NCBI RefSeq assembly: GCF_004117835.1
Contig: NZ_SDSC01000010.1
Span: 1 to 64,000 of the forward strand
Length of the DNA stretch: 64,000 bases
Direction: 5' to 3'
Source of the DNA: Macrococcus sp. DPC7161
GTDB taxonomy: Bacteria > Bacillota > Bacilli > Staphylococcales > Staphylococcaceae
Shown: in pieces, positions 46,418 to 54,847 of the stretch
Position numbering within the stretch: position 1 is the stretch's first letter
Layout: the number at the start of each line of letters is the position of its first letter
Notes under the pieces: model-generated
Told to the model about the DNA's origin: nothing
Database searches by the model: none
The model's input: the letters and a program-made list of their open reading frames with translations, nothing else
Position numbers and translations under genes: made by a program

Positions 46418-47455
46418 ATGCAATTTAACGATACGATATTAAAGGCAGCACGTGGAGAGGCGCATGCACATACACCTGTTTGGTTTATGAGACAAGCTGG
46501 TAGAAGTCAGCCTGAATATCGCAAAATAAAAGAAACACATTCATTATTCGATATTACACATGATCCTGAATTATGTGCTTATGTAACAAAATTACCAGTA
46601 GACCAATATAATACGGATGCTGCAATTTTATATAAAGACATTATGTCGCCACTACCAGCTTTAGGTATTGATGTTGAAATTAAATCTGGCATTGGTCCGG
46701 TAATTCATAATCCAATTAAATCAATTCAAGATGTTGAAAAGTTAGGGGAAATCAACCCAGAACAAGATGTACCTTACATTTTAGATACGATTAAGTTATT
46801 AACAACAGAACAATTGAACGTTCCGTTAATCGGATTTACAGGTGCGCCATTTACATTAGCGAGTTATATGATTGAAGGTGGCCCTTCTAGAAATTACAAC
46901 AGAACAAAAGCATTCATGTACGAACAGCCTGAAGCTTGGCACCGTTTAATGGAGAAGTTAGGTGATATGTGTATCACTTATACAACTGCACAAGTGAATG
47001 CAGGATGTAAAATGATTCAAGTGTTTGACTCTTGGGTAGGTGCTTTAAATGAGGAAGATTATCATATCTTTATTGCACCACATATGGACCGAATCATTAG
47101 TGGTATCAAACAAACTGGCGTACCGGTAATTATGTTTGGTGTTGGGGCGTCTCACTTAGTTTCTGAGTGGAATCAATTACCGATTGATGTATTAGGACTT
47201 GACTGGCGTATGCAAATTTCAAAAGCACGCGAATTAGGTGTTGAGAAAACGATTATGGGTAATTTAGATCCAGCAATGTTAATTAGTGACTGGTCAGTGA
47301 TTGAATCACACTTAAAACGCATTTTAGATCAAGGTTTACAATCAGACAAATACATCTTTAATTTAGGTCATGGGGTATTCCCTGAAGTACAACCAGATAC
47401 ATTAAAGCGTGTGAGTCAATTTGTTCACGATTATTCATCAAAATATAAACAATAA
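46418..47455 (+). CDS. hemE: Uroporphyrinogen decarboxylase
   Basis: A 345-residue enzyme converting uroporphyrinogen III to coproporphyrinogen III. N-terminal [16 protein letters not shown] signature, [17 protein letters not shown], and [12 protein letters not shown] at the C-terminus. AGGGGGA lies 9 bases before the ATG. First gene of hemE-hemH-hemY, spaced 10 and 11 bases apart. Confidence 0.97.
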   Translation: MQFNDTILKAARGEAHAHTPVWFMRQAGRSQPEYRKIKETHSLFDITHDPELCAYVTKLPVDQYNTDAAILYKDIMSPLPALGIDVEIKSGIGPVIHNPIKSIQDVEKLGEINPEQDVPYILDTIKLLTTEQLNVPLIGFTGAPFTLASYMIEGGPSRNYNRTKAFMYEQPEAWHRLMEKLGDMCITYTTAQVNAGCKMIQVFDSWVGALNEEDYHIFIAPHMDRIISGIKQTGVPVIMFGVGASHLVSEWNQLPIDVLGLDWRMQISKARELGVEKTIMGNLDPAMLISDWSVIESHLKRILDQGLQSDKYIFNLGHGVFPEVQPDTLKRVSQFVHDYSSKYKQ

Positions 47456-47465
47456 GGAGTAAGGC

Positions 47466-48386
47466 ATGGGTAAAAAAGGGTTACTAGTAATGGCGTATGG
47501 TACGCCTTACAAAGAAGAAGATATTGAACCATACTATACACATATTAGACATGGTAGAAAACCATCAGAAGAAAGTTTACAAGATTTAAAAGATAGATAT
47601 CAGGCAATAGGTGGTATTTCACCATTAGCAGGCACAACTGAAAGACAAGCAGAAAGTTTAGTTAAAGCATTAAATGAAGCAACTGGTGAAGATTATCAAG
47701 TTTATATTGGTTTAAAACATATTGCACCGTTTATTGAAGATACTGTGAAACAAATGCATGATGATGGGATTACTGAAGCGGTAACGATTGTACTTGCACC
47801 GCATTTTTCAAATTTCTCAGTAGGTAGTTACAACAAGCGTGCAGCTGAAGAAGCGGAGAAATATGGTATTGCATTAAAGCATGTTGATCAGTTTTATAAT
47901 CAAGAAAAGTTTATTCAATTTTGGGTTGATCAAGTGAATGATATACTTGATCAAATTCCTACGGATGCACATGAAAAGACGGTTTTAATTGTGAGTGCAC
48001 ACAGCTTACCAGAAAAAATTAAATTAATGAACGATCCATATCCTGATCAATTAGAAGAAACAGCAACACTCATTGCAGAACGTTCAAACATTTTAAATGT
48101 TGAAACAGGATGGCAATCGGAAGGCAATACACCAGATCCATGGTTAGGACCAGATGTTCAAGATTTAACGCGTGCCTTATATGAGGAAGAACAATATGAA
48201 CATTTCATTTACACACCAGTCGGATTTGTATGTGAACATTTAGAAGTGTTATACGATAATGATATTGAATGTAAAGTCGTATGTGATGAATTAGGAGTAC
48301 ATTACCATCGTCCACAAATGCCAAATACACATGAACTATTTATTGGCAGTATGGTTGATGAAATTATTGAAGTTTTAAATAAATAG
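47466..48386 (+). CDS. hemH: Coproporphyrin ferrochelatase (HemH/CpfC)
   Basis: A 306-residue ferrochelatase that inserts iron into coproporphyrin III in the Firmicute coproporphyrin-dependent pathway. [20 protein letters not shown], the metal His in [12 protein letters not shown] and the Glu in [14 protein letters not shown] are present. AAGGAGTAAGGC precedes the ATG. Confidence 0.97.
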   Translation: MGKKGLLVMAYGTPYKEEDIEPYYTHIRHGRKPSEESLQDLKDRYQAIGGISPLAGTTERQAESLVKALNEATGEDYQVYIGLKHIAPFIEDTVKQMHDDGITEAVTIVLAPHFSNFSVGSYNKRAAEEAEKYGIALKHVDQFYNQEKFIQFWVDQVNDILDQIPTDAHEKTVLIVSAHSLPEKIKLMNDPYPDQLEETATLIAERSNILNVETGWQSEGNTPDPWLGPDVQDLTRALYEEEQYEHFIYTPVGFVCEHLEVLYDNDIECKVVCDELGVHYHRPQMPNTHELFIGSMVDEIIEVLNK

Positions 48387-48397
48387 GAGATGTTTCT

Positions 48398-49786
48398 ATG
48401 AAGAATGTAGCCATTATTGGTGCAGGCATTACGGGATTATCAGCAGCATATTATTTAAGAAAAGCACAAGAGGATATCAATATCGATGTCTATGAACAAT
48501 CGAATCGTCCAGGTGGAAAGATTAAGACGTACCAAAAAGATGGTTATACGATTGAATTAGGTCCAGAATCATATTTAGGACGTAAAACAATTATGACTGA
48601 GCTAGCTACTGAAATTGGATTAAAGGATGAATTGGTTGTCAATAATACTGGGAAAAGTTATATTTACGCCAAAAATAAATTATATCCAATTCCAGGGGGC
48701 TCTATTTTAGGGATTCCAACTGAAGTAAAACCATTTGTAAGTACGAAACTGATTTCACCAATCGGTAAGTTACGTGCAGGATTGGATTATGTGAAGCGAC
48801 CACAAAAGATGTATACAGATATCTCAGTGGGTGCATTCTTTAGACATCGTCTAGGTAATGAAGTATTAGAAAACTTAATTGAACCATTGTTATCAGGTAT
48901 ATATGGTGCGAATATTGATGAATTAAGTTTAAACAGTACTTTCCCTGAATTTAAGCTACAAGAAGAAAAGCATGGCAGTTTAATTAAAGGCATGCGCTAT
49001 ACGAAGAAATTAAGACCAAAACCATCACAAAGTACGCCTTCTAAACCATTAGGCCAATTTAGACAATTTAAAAACGGTCTTGAAGGATTTATTAAGACAT
49101 TGGAACAGCATTTAGTTCAACAAAATGTAAAGATGCATTACAATCACGAAGTCACAGCGATTCAAAAGAACGAACAAGGCTATTTGATTACGGTAAATGG
49201 GACTACGAAACAATATGACCATGTCATCATTACAGTGCCACATACGGTATTTAGAAATTGGTTTGATGATGTTGAAATGAGTTATTTTAAATATATGAAA
49301 GCAACAAGCGTCGCAACTGTTGTCATGGCATTTGATGCATCTCAAGTAGATAACAGTGAGGATGGCACAGGATTTGTTATCGCTAAAAATTCAGATACTG
49401 TGATTACGGCATGTACTTGGACAGATAAAAAATGGTCACATGCTGCTCCAAAAGGCAAAACATTGCTAAGAGCGTATGTTGGCCGTCCAGGCGATGATGT
49501 TATAAAAACGCATACTGAAGATGAAATTGTACAATTAGCAAGACGTGACCTTGATAAAATGATGCATATTACAGGTGAACCAGAATTTACGATTGTAACG
49601 AAACTGCCTAATAGCATGCCGCAATATGAAGTAGGTCATAAAGCAAGAATCGATGCAATCAAATCATTCATTCAACAAAAGTATCCTAATTTAATTATTA
49701 CAGGTGCATCATTTGATGCTATTGGATTGCCAGATTGTATTACGCAAGGGAAACAAGCAGCAGAACAAATTGCAAATATCAAATAA
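48398..49786 (+). CDS. hemY: Coproporphyrinogen III oxidase (HemY/CgoX)
   Basis: A 462-residue FAD enzyme. The N-terminal dinucleotide fold IIGAGITGLSAAYYL and a C-terminal GASFDAIGLPDCITQGKQAA segment bind FAD. In Gram-positives it oxidises coproporphyrinogen III to coproporphyrin III, the step before HemH. Older annotation as protoporphyrinogen oxidase refers to the same family. AGGAGATG lies upstream. lplA starts 11 bases after the stop. Confidence 0.96.
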   Translation: MKNVAIIGAGITGLSAAYYLRKAQEDINIDVYEQSNRPGGKIKTYQKDGYTIELGPESYLGRKTIMTELATEIGLKDELVVNNTGKSYIYAKNKLYPIPGGSILGIPTEVKPFVSTKLISPIGKLRAGLDYVKRPQKMYTDISVGAFFRHRLGNEVLENLIEPLLSGIYGANIDELSLNSTFPEFKLQEEKHGSLIKGMRYTKKLRPKPSQSTPSKPLGQFRQFKNGLEGFIKTLEQHLVQQNVKMHYNHEVTAIQKNEQGYLITVNGTTKQYDHVIITVPHTVFRNWFDDVEMSYFKYMKATSVATVVMAFDASQVDNSEDGTGFVIAKNSDTVITACTWTDKKWSHAAPKGKTLLRAYVGRPGDDVIKTHTEDEIVQLARRDLDKMMHITGEPEFTIVTKLPNSMPQYEVGHKARIDAIKSFIQQKYPNLIITGASFDAIGLPDCITQGKQAAEQIANIK

Positions 49787-49797
49787 AGAGGTATAAA

Positions 49798-50787
49798 ATG
49801 AAATTTATTCATAATAATGACATTCATGATCCTAGCATCAATTTAGCAATGGAAGAATATATATTAAAGAATTTACCAAATGATGAAACATATTTTTTAT
49901 TTTATGTGAATGAACCGTCAATTATCATTGGAAAGAACCAAAATACATTTGCTGAAATCAATCAAAAATATGTCGATGAAAAAGGGATACATGTTGTTCG
50001 TCGAATTTCTGGTGGCGGCGCAGTATATCATGATTTAGGCAATTTAAATTTCAGCTTTGTAACAAATGCCGATGAAGATAGTTTCCATAACTTTAAAAAG
50101 TTCACACAACCTATTGTAGATGCACTTCAAACATTGGGTGTAGAAGCAAAGTTATCAGGTCGTAACGACTTGCAAGTCGGAGAACGCAAAATTTCTGGTA
50201 ATGCCATGTTCCAATCAGGAGATCGTATGTTTTCACATGGCACATTAATGTTAGATAGTAATATTGATGAAGTCGTGAATAGCTTACACGTTAATGAAAA
50301 GAAATTAATCTCAAAGGGTATTAAATCGATTCGTTCACGCGTTGCGAATATCTCTGAATTTTTAGAAACACCGATTACTATGGATGAATTTAAAGCACTA
50401 TTGTTAAAAGCCATCTTTAATAATGAAGCGGTAGATGAGTATGTATTAACAGAAAGCGATTGGCAAAAAATTCATGAAATCAGTGAAGCCAAATATCGTA
50501 ATTATGAATGGAACTATGGTCGAAATCCAAAGTACAACTATGAAATAAAACAAAAATTTGAAGGCGGCTTATTAGAACTTAAACTTAATGTCAAACACGG
50601 TATTTTGGAAGACGTTAAAATATTCGGAGATTTCTTCGGTGTTGGTGAAGTTAAAGAGATAGAAGAGAAAATGACAGGTCTTCCACATCAATTAAAAGCA
50701 GTTGAAACTGCACTTGAAGATGTAGATTTCTCTCATTACTTTGGTAGGGTCACTAAAGAAGAATTTTTAAGTTTGATTGCAGTATAA
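49798..50787 (+). CDS. lplA: Lipoate-protein ligase
   Basis: A 329-residue ligase that attaches lipoate to E2 and GcvH proteins. Motifs: RRISGGGAVYHDLGNLNFSF (adenylate/lipoyl binding) and the catalytic Lys in KISGNAMF; a C-terminal accessory domain of ~80 residues is present. ATG 49798 has AGAGGTA 5 bases upstream; a longer frame back into hemY has no ribosome-binding site. Probably read with hemEHY. Confidence 0.93.
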   Translation: MKFIHNNDIHDPSINLAMEEYILKNLPNDETYFLFYVNEPSIIIGKNQNTFAEINQKYVDEKGIHVVRRISGGGAVYHDLGNLNFSFVTNADEDSFHNFKKFTQPIVDALQTLGVEAKLSGRNDLQVGERKISGNAMFQSGDRMFSHGTLMLDSNIDEVVNSLHVNEKKLISKGIKSIRSRVANISEFLETPITMDEFKALLLKAIFNNEAVDEYVLTESDWQKIHEISEAKYRNYEWNYGRNPKYNYEIKQKFEGGLLELKLNVKHGILEDVKIFGDFFGVGEVKEIEEKMTGLPHQLKAVETALEDVDFSHYFGRVTKEEFLSLIAV

Positions 50788-50809
50788 TTTAAAAATTTCA
50801 TAATTAAAC

Positions 50810-50847
50810 AAAGAGACATTGATTAATGATTTTCAATGTCTCTTTTT
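50810..50847. terminator. Bidirectional terminator between lplA and the IDEAL gene
   Basis: Stem AAAGAGACATTGA/TCAATGTCTCTTT with A and T runs, between convergent genes. Confidence 0.88.
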
Positions 50848-50861
50848 AATGCTTTAACATA

Positions 50862-51068
50862 TTATGCCTCCAACGCCTTTAATTCATCAGTATAGCGCAT
50901 AAAATCAACTTCATTATGCGTTAAAAGCGCTTGATCAATTTTTTCAATTAATTGAGCTTTCTTCGCAGACTTAATCGCATCAGTCATTAACAACTCAATA
51001 TATAAGTCGTGAAGATTTGTTACGAATGTGTGTAAGTTTTGATTTTTAATCTTTGAATATTGATTCAT
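50862..51068 (-). CDS. IDEAL-domain small protein
   Basis: A 68-residue protein whose C-terminal ~38 residues (LIEKIDQALLTHNEVDFMRYTDELKAL region) match the IDEAL domain pattern. The N-terminal part is helical. The family is found in Firmicutes as small proteins or C-terminal modules with poorly known roles. AGGAGGGG lies 6 bases before the ATG. It is transcribed divergently from comK, 205 bases away. Confidence 0.75.
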   Translation of the reverse strand: MNQYSKIKNQNLHTFVTNLHDLYIELLMTDAIKSAKKAQLIEKIDQALLTHNEVDFMRYTDELKALEA

Positions 51069-51216
51069 ATATACCCCTCCTTAATGATTGTAGTAAGTAT
51101 AGTACATATACCCATTAAATTCAAGGAATATTCAGAATTTATTAATTATTTTTAGTTTTTATAATATGAAATATGTGAAAATTACGTAAATATTGTAAAA
51201 TTAATCTATTTGTTAA

Positions 51217-51234
51217 CAAAAAGTTAACTTTTTG
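51217..51234. promoter_or_regulatory. Perfect 18-bp palindrome in the comK promoter
   Basis: CAAAAAGTTAACTTTTTG reads the same on both strands. It ends 3 bases before TAAAAT (51238-51243), a likely comK -10. Two more GTTAAC hexamers lie at 51212-51217 and 51252-51257. It resembles a ComK box (A4-N5-T4) with one extra central base. Confidence 0.6.
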
Positions 51235-51273
51235 ATGTAAAATATGTTTATGTTAACTTAGGAGGAAATTTTG

Positions 51274-51837
51274 ATGGATCGATATATCATTAATGAGAAA
51301 ACAATGTATATTAGAGCTGTTGTTAAAAGTGATGGCGTGTATTCAATTGTGCAAGAATTTAATGAAAAACCAATACTCGTCAAAAAAAAGCCCTGCTTAA
51401 TAATGGAAGAAACATGTTATTATTACCAAACGACTTATACTGTAAGGAAAGAGATTTCGAGAGATATCGGTAATATTTCTCATAAGCCACCGATTATATT
51501 AAGACCAGAAACATCGACTTATTTATTTCCAACACATAGTGATCGGTTAAAAGAGTGTAGTTGGATTAATTTACAATATGTGCATTCCTTTAAAAAGAAA
51601 AGTATGAATGAAACATTTGTCGTATTTGATGACAAAACTGAAATTTTATTTCCAGTAAGTGAGTATGTAATGAACAATCAATTCTTAAATACCATTAAGC
51701 TAGAATATTTATTAAGAACGAAGTCAATGAAAGTAGATCAAGTGACAAAACTTGCTGTCAATTTTGAGAAATCAAAAACAAGTATATTTGAAGTATTGGC
51801 GATGTATGCGATGTTAGACCAAAGTAAAGATACATAA
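51274..51837 (+). CDS. comK: Competence transcription factor ComK
   Basis: A 187-residue ComK protein. It starts MDRYIINEKTMYIRAV, has the conserved RKEISRDIGNISHKPPI-type central region and ILFPVSEYVMNNQ near residue 125. ComK activates DNA-uptake genes by binding pairs of A/T boxes; in B. subtilis the MecA-ClpCP machine degrades it. ATG 51274 has AGGAGG 8 bases upstream; the TTG three bases earlier is less likely. The promoter contains a perfect palindrome. Confidence 0.93.
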   Translation: MDRYIINEKTMYIRAVVKSDGVYSIVQEFNEKPILVKKKPCLIMEETCYYYQTTYTVRKEISRDIGNISHKPPIILRPETSTYLFPTHSDRLKECSWINLQYVHSFKKKSMNETFVVFDDKTEILFPVSEYVMNNQFLNTIKLEYLLRTKSMKVDQVTKLAVNFEKSKTSIFEVLAMYAMLDQSKDT

Positions 51838-51894
51838 AGATAATAGGGTTATCACTTTAGTGTAAAAGTTCCGTAAATTTATTTATGAAAACTA

Positions 51895-51922
51895 TTGATA
51901 AATTTTGGCCACTTGATATAAT
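51895..51922 (+). promoter_or_regulatory. Promoter of the tRNA-Asn/tRNA-Ser pair
   Basis: TTGATA (51895-51900) and TATAAT (51917-51922) with a 16-base spacer, 18 bases before tRNA-Asn. Confidence 0.75.
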
Positions 51923-51940
51923 AGTATTTGTTCCAATTAT

Positions 51941-52015
51941 TCCACAGTAGCTCAGTGGTAGAGCTATCGGCTGTTAACCGATCGGTCGTAGGTTCGAGTC
52001 CTACCTGTGGAGCCA
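51941..52015 (+). tRNA. tRNA-Asn(GTT), copy 1
   Basis: Acceptor TCCACAG/CTGTGGA, loop TGTTAAC, encoded CCA. Identical to 54574-54648. Confidence 0.96.
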
Positions 52016-52017
52016 TT

Positions 52018-52106
52018 GGAGATGTACTCAAGTTGGCTGAAGAGGCGCCCCTGCTAAGGGTGTAGGTCGGGAAACTGGCGCGAGGGTTCGAATCCCTCCA
52101 TCTCCG
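52018..52106 (+). tRNA. tRNA-Ser(GCT)
   Basis: Class II tRNA, acceptor GGAGATG/CATCTCC, loop TGCTAAG, long variable arm, CCA not encoded. Confidence 0.95.
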
Positions 52107-52110
52107 TTAC

Positions 52111-52145
52111 AAACACTTAACCAGAAGGTTAGGTGTTTTTTGTTT
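52111..52145 (+). terminator. Terminator of the tRNA-Asn/Ser unit
   Basis: Stem AACACTTAACC/GGTTAGGTGTT with one G-T pair and a T run. Confidence 0.87.
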
Positions 52146-52177
52146 ATTTATGAATTATTTAACAAAATGGCTTAATA

Positions 52178-52191
52178 GTGATAATTATCAC
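52178..52191. promoter_or_regulatory. 14-bp palindrome upstream of the YjcQ-like gene
   Basis: GTGATAATTATCAC is a perfect palindrome. A second inverted repeat (ATATCA/TGATAT, ~52201-52217) overlaps a TATAAT at 52215-52220. They look like operator sites, regulator unknown. Confidence 0.45.
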
Positions 52192-52311
52192 ACGCCTCGA
52201 ATATCATATCGTGATATAATCAATAAATAAATTATATATGTTCAATTCATTGGCATGTATATTCAAGATACTTGCAGCTAGAGAAAAATATTTGTAGGTA
52301 GGAGGGGTCTT

Positions 52312-52569
52312 GTGCAGCAGAATATGATTAAAGTATTAGAAGGGATTAAAAATCACCAATCATTGAGCTATTCTGATTTGAATTTAACGAAAAATGAATT
52401 TGGCGACGTGGTACAAATGATTAAATCTAAAAAATATGCAACTAATATTTATGTCCGAAAAATGGATGATGTATACACGATGATTGATATTTCTGATGGG
52501 GATTTAACGAGTAAAGGCTATCATTATTTAGCCGAAGCATTAGATTTTAATGTAACTGATGAATTATAG
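52312..52569 (+). CDS. YjcQ-like small winged-helix protein
   Basis: An 85-residue protein. LNLTKNEFGDVVQMIKSKKY, then a beta-wing and LTSKGYHYLAEAL match the YjcQ pattern of small winged-helix proteins, which also occur in phages. DNA binding is plausible but unproven. GTG 52312 is chosen because GGAGG ends 6 bases before it; ATG 52324 is too far from that site. Two palindromes upstream could be its own operators. A terminator follows. Confidence 0.68.
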   Translation: MQQNMIKVLEGIKNHQSLSYSDLNLTKNEFGDVVQMIKSKKYATNIYVRKMDDVYTMIDISDGDLTSKGYHYLAEALDFNVTDEL

Positions 52570-52611
52570 ATGATTTGTGAATTTAATATGATTATTATAT
52601 ATTGATGTTTA

Positions 52612-52656
52612 TAAGAGAGGTTAAGACGAACAGGTCTTAATCTCTTATTTTTATTC
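52612..52656 (+). terminator. Terminator of the YjcQ-like gene
   Basis: Stem TAAGAGAGGTTAAGAC/GTCTTAATCTCTTA with a small bulge, followed by TTTTTATTC. Confidence 0.85.
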
Positions 52657-52788
52657 TATTAATAAAAGCTATGAGGCCATAAATTATACCATTAGTAAGT
52701 TTGTGAAACGAGTAACAATCTCTAAGATCATTATGTTAGAATATAAATGTAGATGATGACTAAAGAAATGATTGAGGAGGAAGAACAT

Positions 52789-53706
52789 ATGAAAATTGTA
52801 ATTGCAGGATCAGGAGCTATGGGAGGCCGTGTTGGTTTATATTTAACAGAAAGTGGTCAAGATGTTATGATGCTAGATGCTTGGCAAGCACATGTTGATG
52901 CAATGAATGAACAATTAATCGTGAATTCATATGGAGAACAAACGAAACATCAAGTTAAAGCTGCATTATTTGAAGATTATAAAGAAGAAGCAGATTTAGT
53001 GATATTATTAACAAAAGCATTAACGGCAGAAGCAACGATTGATCAATTGATTGCTCAAGGGGTAATTACAAAATCAACAAAAGTAATGTCATTAATGAAT
53101 GGTTTAGGGCATGGCGATATGCTGTTGAAAAAATTAGATCAAGAGCAAGTGATATTAGCAGTTACTATGTGGTCTGCTGGATTAAAAGGTCCAGGTGAAT
53201 TGATTTTAGAAGGTACTGGTAATATTGAATTTGGATATCCAGATGGACATGTAGATGCATACTTAGAAGCATTAAAAGAAATTTTTGATAATGCGAAGTT
53301 AAATGGTCATATTAGCCAAGATATCGTAACAACTATTTGGAATAAAGCATTAGTAAACTGCTGCTTCAACACGTATTGTTCAGTAACAGATAAACGTATC
53401 GGTGAGTTCGGTGCTTATGAAAAGTCTGATGAAATGTTAATTCCATTAGTGAAAGAAATCATTGCAGTAGGCGCAACAAAAGGTGCAAAATTAGACTTTG
53501 AAGCAACAATGAAAAAATTCCATGCAATGTATTCACCGGATGTAGTTGGTTTACATTATCCTTCAATGACGCAAGATATTCATAATGGCCGTAAAACAGA
53601 AGTTGATTTCTTAACAGGGGCAGTTAGCCGTTTCGGAGATGAAGCGGGTATTGAAACACCATACTGTGATATCTTAACGCATTTAGTACATCAAATTGAA
53701 AAGTAA
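52789..53706 (+). CDS. panE: 2-dehydropantoate 2-reductase (ketopantoate reductase)
   Basis: A 305-residue NADPH enzyme of pantothenate synthesis. N-terminal IAGSGAMGGRVGLYL binds NADPH; NGLGHGD and the catalytic Lys in IWNKALVNCCFN are conserved; HYPSMTQDIHNGRKTEVDFL is the C-terminal signature, given here in part. ATG 52789 has GAGGAGG 8 bases upstream; an in-frame ATG at 52753 lacks one. Other ApbA/PanE paralogues act on different 2-oxoacids. Confidence 0.9.
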   Translation: MKIVIAGSGAMGGRVGLYLTESGQDVMMLDAWQAHVDAMNEQLIVNSYGEQTKHQVKAALFEDYKEEADLVILLTKALTAEATIDQLIAQGVITKSTKVMSLMNGLGHGDMLLKKLDQEQVILAVTMWSAGLKGPGELILEGTGNIEFGYPDGHVDAYLEALKEIFDNAKLNGHISQDIVTTIWNKALVNCCFNTYCSVTDKRIGEFGAYEKSDEMLIPLVKEIIAVGATKGAKLDFEATMKKFHAMYSPDVVGLHYPSMTQDIHNGRKTEVDFLTGAVSRFGDEAGIETPYCDILTHLVHQIEK

Positions 53707-53724
53707 TTATCAGATTTAATTTTG

Positions 53725-53752
53725 AAGGAATGGAGAAATCCATTCCTTTTTT
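53725..53752 (+). terminator. Terminator of panE
   Basis: Stem AAGGAATGGA/TCCATTCCTT with loop GAAA and a T6 run. Confidence 0.9.
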
Positions 53753-53770
53753 GTTATGGTTATTTGTTAT

Positions 53771-53911
53771 GTGACTGGCTAGTATTTACCGAATACTAGC
53801 CACTGGGAGAGGAAATGGGTGTATTTTGTGGTTGAGTGGCTAGTATTTACCGAATACTAGCCACTGGGAGTGGAACTCGGCGTATTTTAAGGGTGACTAG
53901 CTAGTATTTAG
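53771..53911. repeat. 61-bp repeats with palindromic core, type 1
   Basis: Two full units (from 53776 and 53837) and a decayed third (~53895-53911). Each contains TGGCTAGTATT TACCG AATACTAGCCA; the second unit has a perfect 13-bp stem at 53835-53847/53853-53865. The unit period is 61 bp. Confidence 0.85.
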
Positions 53912-54007
53912 ATTATATCCATCAGAACAGTTTAAATAATAAGCACTTTTAAAGGAGTTAAATTTGTATGTAAATGTGAACATTTAAGGTGAATTATACA
54001 CTTCTTA

Positions 54008-54036
54008 TTGACATTATTATCGCTAATTTATATACT
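54008..54036 (+). promoter_or_regulatory. Upstream promoter P1 of the second tRNA operon
   Basis: TTGACA (54008-54013) and TATACT (54031-54036), spacer 17 bases. Confidence 0.72.
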
Positions 54037-54090
54037 TAAGAAGTTCGATTGATTTTAGTAATTGTTGTGACGAATTACACTTTTTAATTG

Positions 54091-54119
54091 TTGACGCAGC
54101 AATATGAACAATGTTATAT
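54091..54119 (+). promoter_or_regulatory. Downstream promoter P2 of the second tRNA operon
   Basis: TTGACG (54091-54096) and TTATAT (54114-54119), spacer 17 bases, 41 bases before tRNA-fMet. Confidence 0.65.
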
Positions 54120-54160
54120 TTTTAAAGTACTCTTTTGAAACGAGTAAAAAATATTATTAA

Positions 54161-54234
<74 letters not shown>

Positions 54235-54241
54235 TTAAAGT

Positions 54242-54317
54242 GGTCCCGTGGTGTAGCGGTTAACATGCCTGCCTGTCACGCAGGAGATCGCGGGTTCGAT
54301 TCCCGTCGGGACCGCCA
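54242..54317 (+). tRNA. tRNA-Asp(GTC), copy 2
   Basis: Identical to 1610-1685. Confidence 0.95.
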
Positions 54318-54320
54318 TTT

Positions 54321-54393
54321 GGCTCAGTAGCTCAGTCGGTAGAGCAAAGGATTGAAAATCCTTGTGTCGGCGGTTCGATTCCGTCCTGAGCCA
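54321..54393 (+). tRNA. tRNA-Phe(GAA), copy 2
   Basis: Identical to 1693-1765; the spacer before it is four bases shorter than in the first cluster. Confidence 0.95.
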
Positions 54394-54406
54394 TATTTTT
54401 AAGTGT

Positions 54407-54480
54407 GGCGATTGTGGCGAAGTGGTTAACGCATCGGATTGTGGTTCCGACATTCGTGGGTTCGATTCCCATCAGTCGCC
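54407..54480 (+). tRNA. tRNA-His(GTG), copy 2
   Basis: Identical to 2065-2138. Confidence 0.94.
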
Positions 54481-54494
54481 CCATTGTTAATTTC

Positions 54495-54568
54495 GCGGGT
54501 GTAGTTTAGTGGTAAAACCTCAGCCTTCCAAGCTGATGTTGTCGGTTCGATTCCGATCACCCGCTCCA
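54495..54568 (+). tRNA. tRNA-Gly(TCC), proteogenic
   Basis: Acceptor GCGGGTG/CACCCGC, loop CTTCCAA, D-loop AGTGGTA with GG, canonical T-loop TTCGATT, encoded CCA. A normal glycine tRNA with the same anticodon as the two aberrant ones at 2311 and 2400. Confidence 0.95.
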
Positions 54569-54573
54569 TATTA

Positions 54574-54648
54574 TCCACAGTAGCTCAGTGGTAGAGCTAT
54601 CGGCTGTTAACCGATCGGTCGTAGGTTCGAGTCCTACCTGTGGAGCCA
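54574..54648 (+). tRNA. tRNA-Asn(GTT), copy 2
   Basis: Identical to 51941-52015, with encoded CCA. Confidence 0.96.
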
Positions 54649-54652
54649 TTTA

Positions 54653-54724
54653 GGCCCCTTGGTCAAGCGGTTAAGACACCGCCCTTTCACGGCGGTAACA
54701 CGGGTTCGAATCCCGTAGGGGTCA
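54653..54724 (+). tRNA. tRNA-Glu(TTC)
   Basis: Acceptor GGCCCCT/AGGGGTC, loop CTTTCAC, CCA not encoded. Last gene of the second tRNA operon. In staphylococci Glu-tRNA also feeds heme synthesis through HemA. Confidence 0.95.
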
Positions 54725-54727
54725 TTT

Positions 54728-54762
54728 AATCAGAGACGAAAAATTGTCTCTGATTTTTTTTT
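54728..54762 (+). terminator. Terminator of the second tRNA operon
   Basis: Stem AATCAGAGAC/GTCTCTGATT and nine T. Confidence 0.92.
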
Positions 54763-54847
54763 GGATAAAAATAAATATAAATACGTACACTTTTATGAAT
54801 TGTGCATGTATAATAAGCTTAATACGATATAAAATATAGGTGATGTC

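Larger units (their letters stand above)
53707..54160. other. Gene-free region between panE and the second tRNA operon, 454 bp
   Basis: Holds the panE terminator, the 61-bp palindromic repeats (53771-53911), about 95 bases of featureless AT-rich sequence with a possible seven-codon frame after AAGGAG near 53953, and the two tRNA promoters. I see no real gene. Confidence 0.75.

Noticed and set aside
52178-52191. GTGATAATTATCAC as a Fur box
   Set aside because: The Fur 7-1-7 core needs TGATAAT-N-ATTATCA; here the arms are fused without that spacing.
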